Source: Budorcas taxicolor (lineage: Eukaryota > Chordata > Mammalia > Artiodactyla > Bovidae). From it: 64,000 bases of DNA. The position numbers and the translations under genes were made by a program. Below, piece by piece: positions 1-11,706 of the stretch. The stretch spans positions 76,991,067-77,055,066 of the forward strand of contig NC_068912.1 in the NCBI RefSeq assembly GCF_023091745.1. The letters run 5' to 3'. The notes under the pieces are model-generated. The model did not search any database and was not told where the DNA came from. It worked only from the letters and a program-made list of their open reading frames with translations. Numbering within the stretch: position 1 is the stretch's first letter; each line of letters opens with the position of its first letter.

Positions 1-487
1 TAGATTTTTATCCAGGTGAAACTGAGTTATGATGAGCATCTGGCTAAACCTTGAAGGGAGGCAATCTCCCAAAATGGTTAGTCTGGAGAGTGTTGGTGGC
101 AAGGAGAAAAGAATATTTTTGCTGGGTATCCTGCATCTCTCCCCCTTGCTTGCCCTATGCCACTACTGTTTAAATGCCTTGTCATCTTATACAAAGGTCA
201 CCCTGGTTTTGCCAATGGTTCCTCCCAGCACATCCCTACAAAACTCTACTTCTGCCTCTCCCTATCCAAGTCGCTCCATTATCCAAATCTCCTCTCTAGT
301 AAATGCAGCTTAGCCACTCTTCATTCATTTTTTTATTTGTTATTTTTAATAGCATTACTTCTAAAACATTTTCAGTTTTCTAATCTGTCACATTATTGAC
401 TAACCCTTCATCCCAGTCAAAACTGAAAACTGTTTAAGAAAAGAAACCTGTCCGTGAATTGATCTGTTTCTCCTTGGTGTTCATCAG
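1..487. other. Unassigned non-coding DNA
   Basis: No gene or confidently named repeat is seen. A pyrimidine-rich stretch at about 130-300 could be a very old LINE relic, but I cannot place it. The open frames here are short and have no recognisable domains. Confidence 0.4.
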
Positions 488-635
488 TTTTTGCTTCATG
501 TATTTTGAAGCTTTGTCATTACGTGCTTATGTGTTTAAGATTGCTATATCTTCCTATTGGAATGACCCCATTATTCTTATGAAATGACATTCATTATTCC
601 TCACAATATTCTTTGCTCTGAAATTTACTTTGCCT
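488..635 (-). mobile_element. Old L1 fragment, antisense
   Basis: The stretch reads as the reverse complement of part of mammalian L1 ORF2, including the segments gcttcatgtattttgaagct and tttgctctgaaatttacttt. It is short and diverged, so it is an old L1M-type fragment with no coding capacity. Confidence 0.65.
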
Positions 636-855
636 CCACTGCCTGGAATCTATTTAAAGGGCATAAGCTGGGACAACTGCAAAGTTTGCCCCATCTGTTT
701 CCTGTCTTTCAGAAGTTATTGTCCTTTGCTGCTTGTTGCCCAGTGTCTGAAAAACTATTGCCTCTTATATTTGAGCCAGTTTTGGGTTGTTTCAACCAGG
801 AGGGTAAATTCGGTCCCTGTTAACTCAATCTTGCCCTGAAGGGAAAGTCACTAAT

Positions 856-1015
856 GCTTTTATACATTATCTCATTTTGATCCTTATAGAATCTTATGAA
901 ATGAATCTTATTATCCTTTTTTATAGTAATAAAAAAAATTGAGTCTCACTGAGGTTTATAAATGGTCTAAAGTTACATAGCAAATGGGATAGGTCAAGAT
1001 TTGGGTGATAGGTGC
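856..1015 (-). mobile_element. MIR SINE, antisense
   Basis: The run from ttatacattatctcatttt through a decayed 'fraction of tissue-wide MIR core' to the acatagcaaatggg box matches the reverse complement of the MIR core. It is an ancient tRNA-derived SINE, heavily diverged. Confidence 0.65.
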
Positions 1016-2399
1016 ATATATTTTTGGAAACTAAAATTAAGAACGTGCCATAGATTTTCTTTTAATTATCTTTGAACTTATTTACATGATAAATCTCACA
1101 AAGATTTATAAAATCAAAATACACTTAAGTATATATGTAGTCATTTGCCTTACTTGACAATAGCTGCAGTGTATGAAATGAGGTCTATCTTGGAAAATCT
1201 GGGCTACAACTTCAAAGTATTAATATTTGATGGGAAGGGTGGGACAAAAGATGAAAGTTATTAACATTATTTCAGGTAGGAATTGGACCGGCCACATTTA
1301 AAATATATCTTTCAAGCCAGGAATCCTGAAGCAGATGTCTCTAGTATTCATGGAAGAGGTTAAAAGAAACAACAGAAGTGTTTTTAATCCCCTGTTTTCT
1401 TTTGCCTGTTGGAATGAAATGGAAGTCAATAGTCAGGAATGGCTTGGGAGGGGCCACGCAAAAGAGATGATAAAATTTATGTCAAAAACATAGTCTTAGG
1501 CTCACATGCCTCAGTTTAGCAAAGTTTTCCAGTAGGCTCAGTGGGAACAGCGGGAAATCCTAGTTCAAAGGTTCTTTCTTTTTTTAAAGTACCTATCATG
1601 GTGGCTGGCACATCAGATGCACTTTAGCAAATCAAATGTGCATTCCACCCTTTCTCTGCAATCAGAATAGATCAGACCAAACACTATCTCTGTTACAAAG
1701 GAAGCAGCAACTCAGGAACACCCAGGCAAGGCTGGATAAGGAGGGTTAATTTGTTTTTATCTTGGACATCCTTCCATTGACACTAATTAATCTCACCCCC
1801 AGACTTGGAGGGCTAGCAAACCTCTTTTAAAGTAGCAGAAACATAACACTCCCTAAACGGAATTTTAACTAATATGTAATAATTACTCATCATAATAGCA
1901 TCTCTTTACCACATTCAGAAGAGAACCCTGTCCGTCTGCCATAAGTGGTGTTATTAGAAGGAAGAGAGTGTTTTTCCTGTCCATTCATGCTCCAGCTGTC
2001 ATTTAGCTGCATTCTGTGGGGACAATGATCCTCGCCTTTCATAGAGTACAGATAGAAATGCAGAACTGCAGCATACAGAGATTCTGCTGTCTGCCGTAGA
2101 ATTCTAGTCAACCTTATTTCTTTGAAAATGCATAATATTTCTGAGCTGAATGAAAACTTCCTTTAAAAAGAAAACTGATTTCTGAGTCTACTGTAGCCCA
2201 GAAAGAGAGATCACATATGGAGAGTTGCCACCACAGACCTGGCCTTTAGATAAAATGCCTTTTTCATTTATTGAATCCAAAGAGAATTTTTGCATGAACC
2301 AAAACTTAGTTGCACAAAAATCTAATTGGAGAGCTCATGTTGCCCTTGAATAGCAGGGAAACATCTGCTTAGACCCAGACTCTCTGCAGTTTGCTGAAG
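1016..2399. other. Unique non-coding DNA
   Basis: About 1.4 kb without a recognisable gene or young repeat. The interval around 1580-1640 may be the eroded end of an L2 or MIR. The minus-strand open frame at 1890-2111 has no domain signature. Confidence 0.45.
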
Positions 2400-2475
2400 T
2401 AGAAAAACCATGGGCTTTAGCACTGTATAGACCTGTGTTCACATTTTAAACTGCCATGGAGGAACACAGCCTCAA
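2400..2475 (+). mobile_element. Possible MIR core, sense
   Basis: The segment gggctttagcactgtataga followed by cctgtgttcac resembles the MIR core in sense orientation. The match is short and weak. Confidence 0.35.
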
Positions 2476-2589
2476 AGGCAGTGCTGTGCAATACAACTTT
2501 CGCCATCATATTAGGCTGGTGAAAAAGTAATTGAGGTTTCAGACCATGAATTTTAAATCATTATAACTAGGCTCAGACACATCTTTATC

Positions 2590-4538
2590 AATAAAAATAG
2601 GAACCCATTACAATCAACATATTTTTGCTAACAAGAAATGTTTGTTTATTCCTGTATAAAAGTCCATGTTTTGGTATTCAATGAACTCTTGGAAAGCATT
2701 TTCTGCCTCTTGCTGATTGTGGAAGCATTTTCCCTGGAAAAAGTTGTCAGGATACTTGAAGAAGCAGCAGTCAGTTGGCAAGCGGTCGGGTGAATATGGC
2801 AGATGAGGCAAGACTTCATAGCCCAATTCATCCAACTTTTAAAATGTTCATTGTGCGACATGCAGTTGGACGTTGTCATGGAGAAGAATTGGGCCCTTCC
2901 TGTTGACCGATGCCAGCTGCAGATGTTGCAGTTTGCCGTGTAGCTCACTGATTTTCTGAGCATACTTCTCAGCTATAATGGTTTCACCAGGATTCAGAAA
3001 ACTGTAGTGGGTCAGACGGGCAGCAGACCACCAAACGGTGACCGTGACCTCTTTTTGATGCAAGTTCGGCCTTGGGAAGTGCTTTGGAGCTCCTTCTCAG
3101 TCCAACTACTGTGCTGGTTGTCATAAAAATCCACTTTTTGTCACACATCACAATCTTATCAAGAAATGGTTCCTTGTTGTCGCATAGAATAAGAGGCGAC
3201 AACACTTCAAAATGACAATTTTTTGATTTGCTGTCAGCTCATGCGGCACCCACATATCGAGCTTTTTCACCTTTCCAATTGCTTCAAATGCTGAATGCCC
3301 ATTGAATGGTTGGCAATGAGCTCTTGGGCAACTTCTTTTTTTTTTTTTCCCCAGGGATTTTTATTTTATTTTTAATTATTTATTTTAATTGGAGGGTAAT
3401 TACTTTACAATATTGTAGTGGTTTTTGCCGTACATTGACATGAATCAGCCATGGGTGTACATGTTTTCCCCATTCTGAACACCCCTCCCACCTCCGTCTC
3501 ACCCCATCCCTCAGGGTCATCCCAGTAAACTGACCCTGAGCACCCCTGTCTCATGCATTGAACCTGGACTGGCGATCTATTTCATGTACGGTAATATACG
3601 TTTCAATCCTATTCTCCCAAATCATCCCACCCTCACCTTCTTCTGTAGAGTCCACAAGTCTGTTCTTTACATCTGTGTCTCTTTTGCTGTCTCACATATA
3701 GGGTCATTGTTATCATCTTTCTAAATTCCATATATATGCATTATTATACTGTATTGGTGTTTTTCTTTCTGACTTACTTCACTGTGTATAACAGGCTCCA
3801 GTTTCATCCACCTCATTAGAACTAATTCAAATGTATTCTTCTTAATAGCTGAGTAATATTCCATTGTGTATATGTACCACAGCTTTCTTATCCATTCATC
3901 TGCCAATGGACATCTAGGTTGCTTCCATGTCCTGGCTGTTGTAAACAGGGCTGCGATGAACGTTGGGGTACGCGCGTCTCTTTCAATTCTGGTTTCTTCA
4001 GTGTATATGCCCAGCAGTGGGATTGCTGGGTCATATGGCAGTTCTATTTCCAGTTTTTAAAGAAATCTCCACACTGTTCTCCATAGTGGCTGTACTAGTT
4101 TGAATCCCCACCAACAGTGTAAGAGGGTTTCCTTTTCTCCACACCCTCTCCAGCATTTATTGTTTGTACACTTTTTGATAGCAGCCATTCTGACCAGCAT
4201 GAGATGGTACCTCATTGTGATTTTGATTTGCATTTCTCTGGTAATGAGTGATGTTGAGCATCTTTTCATGTGTTTGTTAGCCATCTGTATGTCTTCTTTG
4301 GAGAAATGTCTGTTTAGTTCTTTGGCTCTTGGGCAACATCTTGTGTGGTTGTAAGAGGATTAGCCTCAATGACTATTCTCAATTGGTTGGACTTCTTGAA
4401 CCACCACTGCACTGTACGTTCATTAGTAGTTCCTAGGCCAAATGCATTGTCGATGTTGTGAGTTGTCTCCACTGCTTTACGACCCATTTTGAACTCGAAT
4501 AAGAAAATCACTTGAATTTGCTTTTTGTCTAATATCAT
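2590..4538 (-). pseudogene. Mariner transposase relic
   Basis: This is a cut-and-paste transposase of the mariner family with a DD34D active site. The N-terminal helix-turn-helix part is readable from 4538 downward (FEFKMGRKA, WWFKK). Roughly 20-30 codons are missing after WWFKK. The L1 at 3333-4324 then splits the frame. Beyond the L1 the catalytic core continues: the first acidic residue in CDKKW near 3140, the second in LLHDN near 2875, the third in LPTD near 2770. All three catalytic aspartates survive, but they sit in different frames separated by stops near 2840-2850 and frameshifts. No function is possible. Confidence 0.88.
3333..4324 (-). mobile_element. L1 3' fragment inserted in the mariner
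   Basis: A ruminant L1 3' end in antisense, starting with a poly(T) run at 3335-3348 (its A tail) and running back into the ORF2 C-terminus. It is flanked by a perfect 13-bp direct repeat, gctcttgggcaac, at 3320-3332 and 4325-4337. The 5' end is truncated. ORF2 C-terminal peptides such as MANKHMKRCSTS and KCWRGCGEKE are readable at 4057-4284. Confidence 0.93.
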
Positions 4539-4904
4539 TTCCCTAGTCTAAAATAAATATAAAATAAACAGCAAGTAATAAGGCAATAGCAAAAAAAAAA
4601 AAAAGCATAAAGTGAGAAATACATATTAAAATAATGTATAACATAACCACATTTACTTAAGAATGTATTCAAATATCAAACAGCAAAGTTCAACAATACA
4701 AAACTGTAATTTCTTTTGCACCAAGATAATAGAAATGTTCTGTGTCTGTGCTGCTCAATAGAATAGCCACTAGCTATGCGTAACTTTTGTCAACTTGAAA
4801 TCTGGCCAGTGAAACTGAATTTTTAATTATTCTTAAATTTTTAATTCATTTAAATTAAAATAGTCACATGGGGTGGCTACTCTACCAGAAAGCACATCTC
4901 TAAG

Positions 4905-7220
4905 ATAAGAACAAATTGTTGCATCTTGCACCTCCTACCATTAACAAAGACTTATACCCACCAGCACTAAGTTGGCCTCTTTGGGTTTTGGAGGCAACAT
5001 ACACTGCACTCAGGAACATTGCTCCATCCCATTTATCAGGTTACTTATAAGACAATTTCACATGGAACTCAGAGCAAGAGAGGGATTCATAGCAAGTTGA
5101 GGCTGTGAACCCCAAGTCCATTAGCCATAAACTAAAGGCAATAGTGGTAAAAAAAAGTGCTCAGTGGAGAACCAAGCATGTGTCAATAGGAAAGTTGCTA
5201 CACTGTCTCCAATCAGAACTTGAGAATAAGGCCATGGCGTTTGCAACAGAGAACAACTTTCTATTTGAAAATCAACAGCTGGAATCCTATTGGACCCAGG
5301 AGGGACTGAGTACTGATATCAAACACTATGTGACCAGAGCTGCCCATTACATGCTGGATATTGTTTAATTCACCATGGCATAAATTCAAGCAGGTGCAAC
5401 ACAATTCATTATTCCATGTAAATGGTACAACAGAGCTTGGACTTAAGTGACATGAAAAGGCACAAGTACATTGCATAAACAGCTCAGACTTCCCCATTTT
5501 CTATCCCCATTGAATCAATGCCTCTTCTAAAACTCAAATCTATAGTTCATCAGGGATATCCTACAAGCAATTGTCACAGGAGAGAACTTCGGCTTAGTTC
5601 ACAGATGGATTGGCATAATATGTTGACACTGACTGAAAATGGACAGCTGCCATTACAATTCCACTCAGGCATTTCTAGAGGACAGCGGTAAAGAGGAATT
5701 CTCCCAGTGGGCAGATCTGTTAGCAGTACACTTGGTCATCGAGTACTAATGGAGGGTCATCCAGTGCTAAGCTCAAGATGTAGCTTGAGGTATTTAGACT
5801 CCTGGTAAATGGTCGCATGTCTTGGCTAGTTGTTGAGGGGCCTAGGACAAATAACACTGGAAGTTTTAAGACTAGTAATTCTGGGGAAGAGGTATGTAAA
5901 CAAATCTATAAAAGTAGTCACAAAGTGTGCAGATCTTTGTGTCTTACAATAATGCTCATTAGAAAGTATTCCCTGCAGAGGAAGCTTTCAACAGTTAAGC
6001 GAACAGAATGATTCTTTCTAAAGATGTCATTTTTCTCCTTTCCTTGCAACCTAAAGCCTCATGTAATGGGCCAATTGACAGAACAGCCATATGGAGGGAT
6101 GAAGACACCGAATGGGTCTAACAGCATGTACTTCGAATCAAGACTGACATAGCTGCTGCCATGGCAAATATCCATCCAGTTTCTCAGAAGAAGAGACCAA
6201 TCTGAACCATCAATATGGCACCATCCCTTGAGGCAACCTCAAGTTAAGCAGTAGGTCAATTATAATGTGCCAGTTCCACCATGAAAAGGGCAATGATTTT
6301 ATCTCACTGGCATAGAAATCTACTAAGGATGTTAGCTTTTCTTCCCTTGCACTTTCCTCAGCACCACTATCCAGCTAGCTCACAGGATGCCTGATCTATT
6401 AGCATCGCATTCCATACATTTCCTTTCAGCAAGATCCCTTTTGATGCCAAAGGAAGTGCTACAACAGATGCAGAACTGCAAGAACCACTGGTCTTCAATG
6501 TACATCCTTCATCAAGAGCAGCTATCTAAAAGAACATTTGAAAGCCTTGTTGGAGTTTCAACTAAGGCACCAACTCAGGACTGACTACTCTCCTGTAGGA
6601 TGAAGGGTATGTGATGCTAAATGGTAGATATATGGTAATGCTTTATCCTAAATAGTAAAAATAAATGGCTCTGGAAAGCACAGGACCAAAATACAAATGG
6701 GTTCTTTCATGATAATTCCTAAAACTCTCAGAATTTGTACTTTCTGATCTTAGGTTCTACAAGATTAGAGATAGTGGTTCCTGGGGATCAGATAGCTAGA
6801 GTGGAATAACACAGAAAATTTCCTATTGAACTCGAAGGTAGGACCTACCTGTTAACTGAACTCTTTATACCAAGAAACATCAGGCAAAGAAACATATTGA
6901 TATCTTGTCAAGAGTTACTGATCCTCATTATCACATGAAGAAATCCAGAATTGCTGCTATACAATAGGGATAAAAAAGGATATGTCAGCAACCCAGGAAT
7001 TCACTAAGGTATCTTTTGGTTGTTTCATACCTGGCAAATGATCAGCTGTAGCAACCATAGCCTGATAAAGGCAAGGTCATCATGAAAACATACCTTCAGA
7101 AATGAGGTCACTCCAGCAGTCAAGCAACTGAAAGAGAGGGAATTCTGGAATATATGGTGAAGAAAGGAGATTATATTTATTACACCCTTGGAATCAACTG
7201 AAGCTGGCAGCATGTTGTTC
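4905..7220 (+). mobile_element. Class III (ERVL-like) endogenous retrovirus internal region
   Basis: The sequence follows the order of an ERVL-type pol: end of reverse transcriptase and connection (about 4985-5560), RNase H (about 5590-5750), integrase (about 6060-6560), then 3' internal sequence to about 7220. It is highly decayed with internal deletions. No intact LTR was recognised at either end. The diverged stretch 7220-7500 could hold LTR remains. Confidence 0.7.
4985..6600 (+). pseudogene. ERVL-like pol relic
   Basis: This is a remnant of a retroviral polymerase polyprotein (reverse transcriptase, RNase H and integrase), once needed for copying and inserting the provirus. The longest surviving frame, 5105-5368 (87 codons), covers the RT-connection part. 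An RNase H-like block is recognisable near 5593-5720 and integrase-like blocks near 6180-6345. Stops and frameshifts break it throughout. The segment between the RNase H and integrase parts is shortened. No gag or env frame was seen. Confidence 0.7.
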
Positions 7221-8079
7221 CTCCCAAAACAAGAAAGAAAAAGAAATGAGAGAGAGAGAGGTCTCTTAATTCAGAATGGTAGCTAGATATAATGAGACCA
7301 CATGACTTGAACTGAATAGTGTGAGAGGGTGGATTGTATCATATTGTACTTCTGGTTGCTTCACATTCTTTTGATCTGTTCCTATCATTGCCATACTTGT
7401 TTCTATCTTATTCCAACACCAATAGCCACTGTACTGACAAACTCTGGTTAGAGACTGACTCATTTCATGTGGACACAACCTAATAGCATTTTACCCATGC
7501 CCATACAAAGCATGTCTTGCCTTGCTAAGTAACACATATGATTAACTCAGAAGTATTAAAGAATGAATGTCCTAGGGAGCAAGCATTTGACGAATAAGAA
7601 ATGGGAGCTAATGGATAAATTCTCCTTCCTTCCCTTCCTGGAAGGACTGACTTGAGAAGCAATTGTTTTTATGATCTCTTAGAAGAAAGTCCCATGGATC
7701 AGGTAACATTGTCACTTGATACCACGTATGGCCAGCTTGATAATGCACCTTTTTATTGGCTCTTACCCCACTTTCCCTCTTGTGCTCTCCTTCTTCCTCA
7801 AATCTACTGCCCAAGATTAAAAGAACCCATGCCAAGGGAGAATGGAATTACTGAGATTTTCTTGAAAAAAAAAAAAAAAGGTTTATAAAAAGAGGGGGCT
7901 ATGTTTAAAAATCTTAAGAGTTAATGGGCATCTTTTTGCCACTTCAGGAGGATAGCATAACTCTAACTTACTTGTTGGCTGTCAATTTCAACACATCCAT
8001 CCTTTAAACCTAACCTAAGTCCTTCAGCAGCAGTACCAGCAGACACATAGAGATATCCAGAAGAGATGAGGGCCATAAA
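7221..8079. other. Diverged sequence after the ERV, unassigned
   Basis: It may include the remains of a 3' LTR, but no clear TG...CA ends are visible. A GA repeat lies at 7249-7261 and a 15-base A run at 7865-7879. No gene is seen. Confidence 0.35.
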
Positions 8080-8118
8080 GAAAAGGAAATTAATATTATC
8101 TAAGCACTTTGACACATA

Positions 8119-8774
8119 ACTGGTCTCATCACTTCATGGCAAATAGATGGGGAAACAGTGGAAACAGTGACTGACTTTATTTTGGGGGGTTCCAAAATCA
8201 GTGCAAATGGTAACTGCAGCCATGAAATTAAAAGATGCTTACTCCTTGGAAGGAAAGTTATGACCAACTTAGACAGCATACTAAAAAGCAGAGACATTAC
8301 TTTGCCAACAAAAGTCCATCTAGTCAAAGCTACAGTTTTTCCAGTAGTCATGGATGCATGTGAGAGTTGGACTATAAACAAAGCTGAGTGCCAAAGAATT
8401 GATGCTTTTGAACACTGTGGTGTTGGAGAAGATTCTTGAGAGTCTCTTGGACTGCAAGGAAATCCAACCAGTCCATCCTAAAGGAGATAAGTCCTGAGTG
8501 TTCATTGGAAGGACTGATGTTGAAGCTGAAACTCCAATACTTTGGCCACCTGATGTGAAGAGCTGACTCATTGGAAAAGACCCTGATGCTGGGAAAGATT
8601 GAAGGCAGGAGGAGAAGGGGACGACAGAGGATGAGATGGTTGAATGGCATCACCAACTCGATGGACATGAGTTTGGGTAAACTCGGGGAGTTGGTGATGG
8701 ACAAGGAGTACTGGCATGCTGCTGTCCATGGGGTCGCAAAGAGGTGGACACGGCTGAGTGACTGAACTGAACTG
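8119..8774 (+). mobile_element. BovB LINE 3' fragment
   Basis: A 5'-truncated BovB ending in the typical gactgaactgaactga tail. A 9-bp direct repeat, tgacacata, flanks it at 8110-8118 and 8775-8783. It carries only the C-terminal reading frame plus 3' UTR (short frame at 8158-8439, cut by a frameshift). It belongs to the older BovB type with attaaaaagcagagacatta. Confidence 0.93.
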
Positions 8775-8866
8775 ATGACACATATACTCCATATATTATC
8801 TCGTCCAATCTTCATAGGATGGTAGCATTATTATCTATATTTTACAGACAAAGGGATATAAGTTAA

Positions 8867-9000
8867 GATTCAGTTCAGTTCCGTCACTCAGTTGTGTCTG
8901 ACTTGTTGCGACCCCATGGACTGCACCACGTCAGGCCTACCTGTCCATCACCAACTCCCGGAGTTTACCCAAACTCACGTCCATTGAGTCGGTGATGCCA
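8867..9000 (-). mobile_element. BovB 3' end, antisense
   Basis: About 134 bp of the BovB 3' terminus in reverse orientation, starting ttcagttcagttccgtcact. It is the second insertion into the MIR at 8080-9060. Flanks aagattcag and aaaatttcag are a possible imperfect target duplication. Confidence 0.85.
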
Positions 9001-9060
9001 GTATGAAAATTTCAGATTAATACTACCCAATTACCAAATGGCTGGGAATCAAACTCAATT

Positions 9061-9347
9061 TTTTTTCACTAATGCACTTTCTTCATATTAGATTTCTTTA
9101 TTGTGAACCAGAGTTGTATTTAGATATTACTGTCTTTGTGACCTCATTGGACTTAGAGAAAAAGAATGTTGGTATTTAGGGAGAAAAAAAAAACCCCACA
9201 AATCATCTTGGCTAAATCAGAAGTTAAATACAATTATATGTAAAGGAGAAAAAAAAAATAAAAGAGAACAGAAAGTCAGAATCTTGGACTACATTTGTCC
9301 AGACCAAAGTTTTACAATGTGATACAGAACATATATGTATCAAAAAA
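9061..9347. other. Unassigned A-rich DNA
   Basis: It contains short A runs at about 9183-9193 and 9249-9258. No gene or named repeat is seen. Confidence 0.4.
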
Positions 9348-9357
9348 AATTGGATGT

Positions 9358-11338
9358 ATTTATGATAAAAACTCTCCAGAAAGCAGGAATAGAAGGAACA
9401 TACCTCAACATAATAAAAGCTATATATGACAAACCCACAGCAAACATTCTCCTCAATGGTGAAAAATTGAAAGCATCTCCCCTAAAGTCAGGAACAAGAC
9501 AAGGGTGCCCACTTTCACCGCTACTATTCAACAAAGTTCTGGAAGTTTTGGCCACAGCAATCAGAGCAGAAAAAGAAATAAAAGGAACCCAAATTGGAAA
9601 AGAAGAAGTAAAACTCTCACTGTTTGCAGATGACATGATCCTCTACATAGAAAACCCTAAAGACTCCACCTGAAAATTACTAGACCTAATCAATGAATAT
9701 AGTAAAGTTGCAGGATATAAAATCAACACACAGAAATCCCTTGCATTCCTATACACTAATAATGAGAAAGTAGAAAAAGATATTAAGGAAACAATTCCAT
9801 TCACCATTGCAACGAAAAGTCTAAAATACTTAGGAATATATCTACCTAAAGAAACTAAAGACCTATATATAGAAAACTATAAAACACTGATGAAAGAAAT
9901 TAAAGAGGACACGAATAGATGGAGAAATACACCGTGTTCATGGCTTGGAAGAATCAATATAGTGAAAATGAATATACTACCCAGAGCAATCTACAGATTC
10001 AATGCAATCCCTATCAAGCTACCAGCGGTATTTTTCACAGAACTAGAACAAATAATTTCAAGATTTGTATGGAAATACAAAAAAAACTCGAATAGCCAAA
10101 GCAATCTTGAGAAAGAAGAATGGAACTGGAGGAATCAACTTGCCTGACTTCAGGCTCTACTACCAAGCCACAGTCATCAAGACAGTATGGTCCTGGCACA
10201 AAGACAGAAATGTAGATCAATGGAACAAAATAGAAAGCCCAGAGATAAATCCATACACATATGGACACCTTATCTTTGACAAAAGAGGCAAGAATATACA
10301 GTGGAGTAAAGACAATCTCTTTAACAAGTGGTGCTGGGAAAAGTGGTCAACCGTTAGTAAAAGAATGAAACTAGATCACTTTCTAACACCACACAAAAAA
10401 TAAACTCAAAATGGATTAAATATCTAAACATAAGACCAGAAACTATAAAACTCCTAGAGGAGAACATAGGCAAAACACTCTCCAACATAAATCACAGCAG
10501 GATCCTATATGATCCACCTCCCAGAATACTGGAAATAAAAGCAAAAATAAGCAAGTGGGATCTAATTAAAATTAAAAGCTTCTGCACAACAAAGGAAACT
10601 ATAAGCAAGGTGAAAAGACAGCCTTCTGAATGGGAGAAAATAATAGCAAATGAAGCAACTGACAAACAACTAATCTCAAAAATATACAAGCAACTTATGC
10701 AGCTCAATTCCAGAAAAATAAATGACCCAATCAAAAAATGGGCCAAAGAACTAAATAGACATTTCTCCAAAGAAGACATACGGATGGCTAACAAACACAT
10801 GAAAAGATGCTCAACATCATTCATTACTAGAGAAATGCAAATCAAGACCACAATGAGGTACCATTTCACACGAGTCAGAATGGCTGTGATCCAAAAGTCT
10901 ACAAGCAATAAATGCTGGAGAGGGTGTGGAGAAAAGGGAACCCTCTTGCACTGTTTGTGGGAATGCAAACTAGTACAGCCACTATGGAGAACAGTGTGGA
11001 GATTCCTTAAAAAAATTGGAAATAGAATTGCTATATGACCCAGCAATCCCACTACTGGGGATACACACCGAGGAAACCAGAATTGAAAGACACACATGTA
11101 CCCCAATGTTCATCGCAGCACTGTTTATAATAGCCAGGACATGGAAGCAACATCAGCAGATGAATGGATAAGAAAGCTGTGGTACATATACACAATGGAG
11201 TATTACTCAGCCATTAAAAAGAATACATTTGAATCAGTTCTAATGAGATGGATGAAACTGGAGCCGATTATACAGAGTGAAGTAAGCCAGAAAGAAAAAC
11301 ACCAATACAGTATACTAACACATATATATGGAATTTAG
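9358..11338 (+). pseudogene. L1 ORF2 C-terminal half (reverse transcriptase to end)
   Basis: This encodes the reverse transcriptase that copies L1 RNA at the target site. The frame enters within the RT domain, includes the RQGCPLSPLLFN motif and the FADD catalytic box (about 9623-9634), then stops at tga 9671-9673, where related copies have an arginine codon. Reading continues in segments to 11338, including the C-terminal cysteine-containing region at 10610-11038. It lacks the endonuclease and the first half of RT, so it cannot act on its own. Confidence 0.9.
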
Positions 11339-11696
11339 AAAGATGGTATTGATAACGCTGTATATGAGACAGCAAAAAAGACTCAGATGTATAGAACGGA
11401 CTTTTGGACTCTGAGGGAGAGGGAGAGGGTGGGATGATGTGGGAGAATGGCATTGAAACATGTATACTAACATGTAAGAAACGAATCGCCAGTCTATGTT
11501 TGATACAGGATACAGGATGCTTGGGGCTGGTGCACGGGGATGATCCAGGGGGATGATCCAGAGAGATTATATGGGGTGGGAGGTGGGAGAGGGGTTCAGG
11601 ATTGGGAACTCATGTGCACCTGTGGCAGATTCATGTCAGTGTATGGCAAAACCAATACAGTATTGTAAAGTAAAATAAAGTAAAAATAATTTTTTT
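9358..11696 (+). mobile_element. L1 LINE, 5'-truncated, 2.3 kb
   Basis: A ruminant L1 containing the second half of ORF2, the 3' UTR and an A-rich tail made of aaagtaaaataaagtaaaaa-type units. A perfect 10-bp direct repeat, aattggatgt, flanks it at 9348-9357 and 11697-11706. The low decay of ORF2 makes it one of the younger insertions in the window. Confidence 0.95.
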
Positions 11697-11706
11697 AATT
11701 GGATGT

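Larger units (their letters stand above)
2511..4729 (-). mobile_element. Mariner DNA transposon (Hsmar1-like), interrupted by L1
   Basis: The left end reads ttaggctggtgaaaaagtaa and the right end is its diverged inverse (ttcttttgcaccaagataa). TA dinucleotides flank it at 2509-2510 and 4730-4731, as expected for Tc1/mariner integration. Subtracting the 1 kb L1 inside leaves about 1.2 kb, the usual length of an Hsmar1-type mariner. The transposase lies on the minus strand. The element is dead but structurally complete from end to end. Confidence 0.9.
2480..4900 (+). mobile_element. MER3-like hAT-type element, split by a mariner
   Basis: The element begins near 2480 (cagtgctgtgcaatacaact), is interrupted at 2510, and resumes at about 4730 (agaaatgttctgtgtctgtg). 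It ends near 4900 after the two inverted 'gtggctac' type blocks. Together the halves look like a short non-autonomous hAT element of the MER3 kind. The halves join cleanly once the mariner and its TA duplication are removed. The family name is from memory and could be a close relative. Confidence 0.6.
8080..9060 (-). mobile_element. MIR SINE, antisense, split by two BovB insertions
   Basis: Three pieces form one reverse-complement MIR: 8080-8118 (ending tctaagcactttgacacata), 8784-8866 (tattatctcgtccaatcttc to the acagacaaaggga box), and 9005-9060 (the ctgggaatcaaactcaat end). The interruptions are BovB fragments on opposite strands. Confidence 0.7.

Noticed and set aside
8372..8815. 147-codon minus-strand frame
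   Set aside because: Antisense of BovB. Similar shadows occur at 50588-50980 and 53516-54070.
10492..11106. 204-codon minus-strand frame
   Set aside because: It is the antisense shadow of L1 ORF2. The sense strand carries the recognisable protein.
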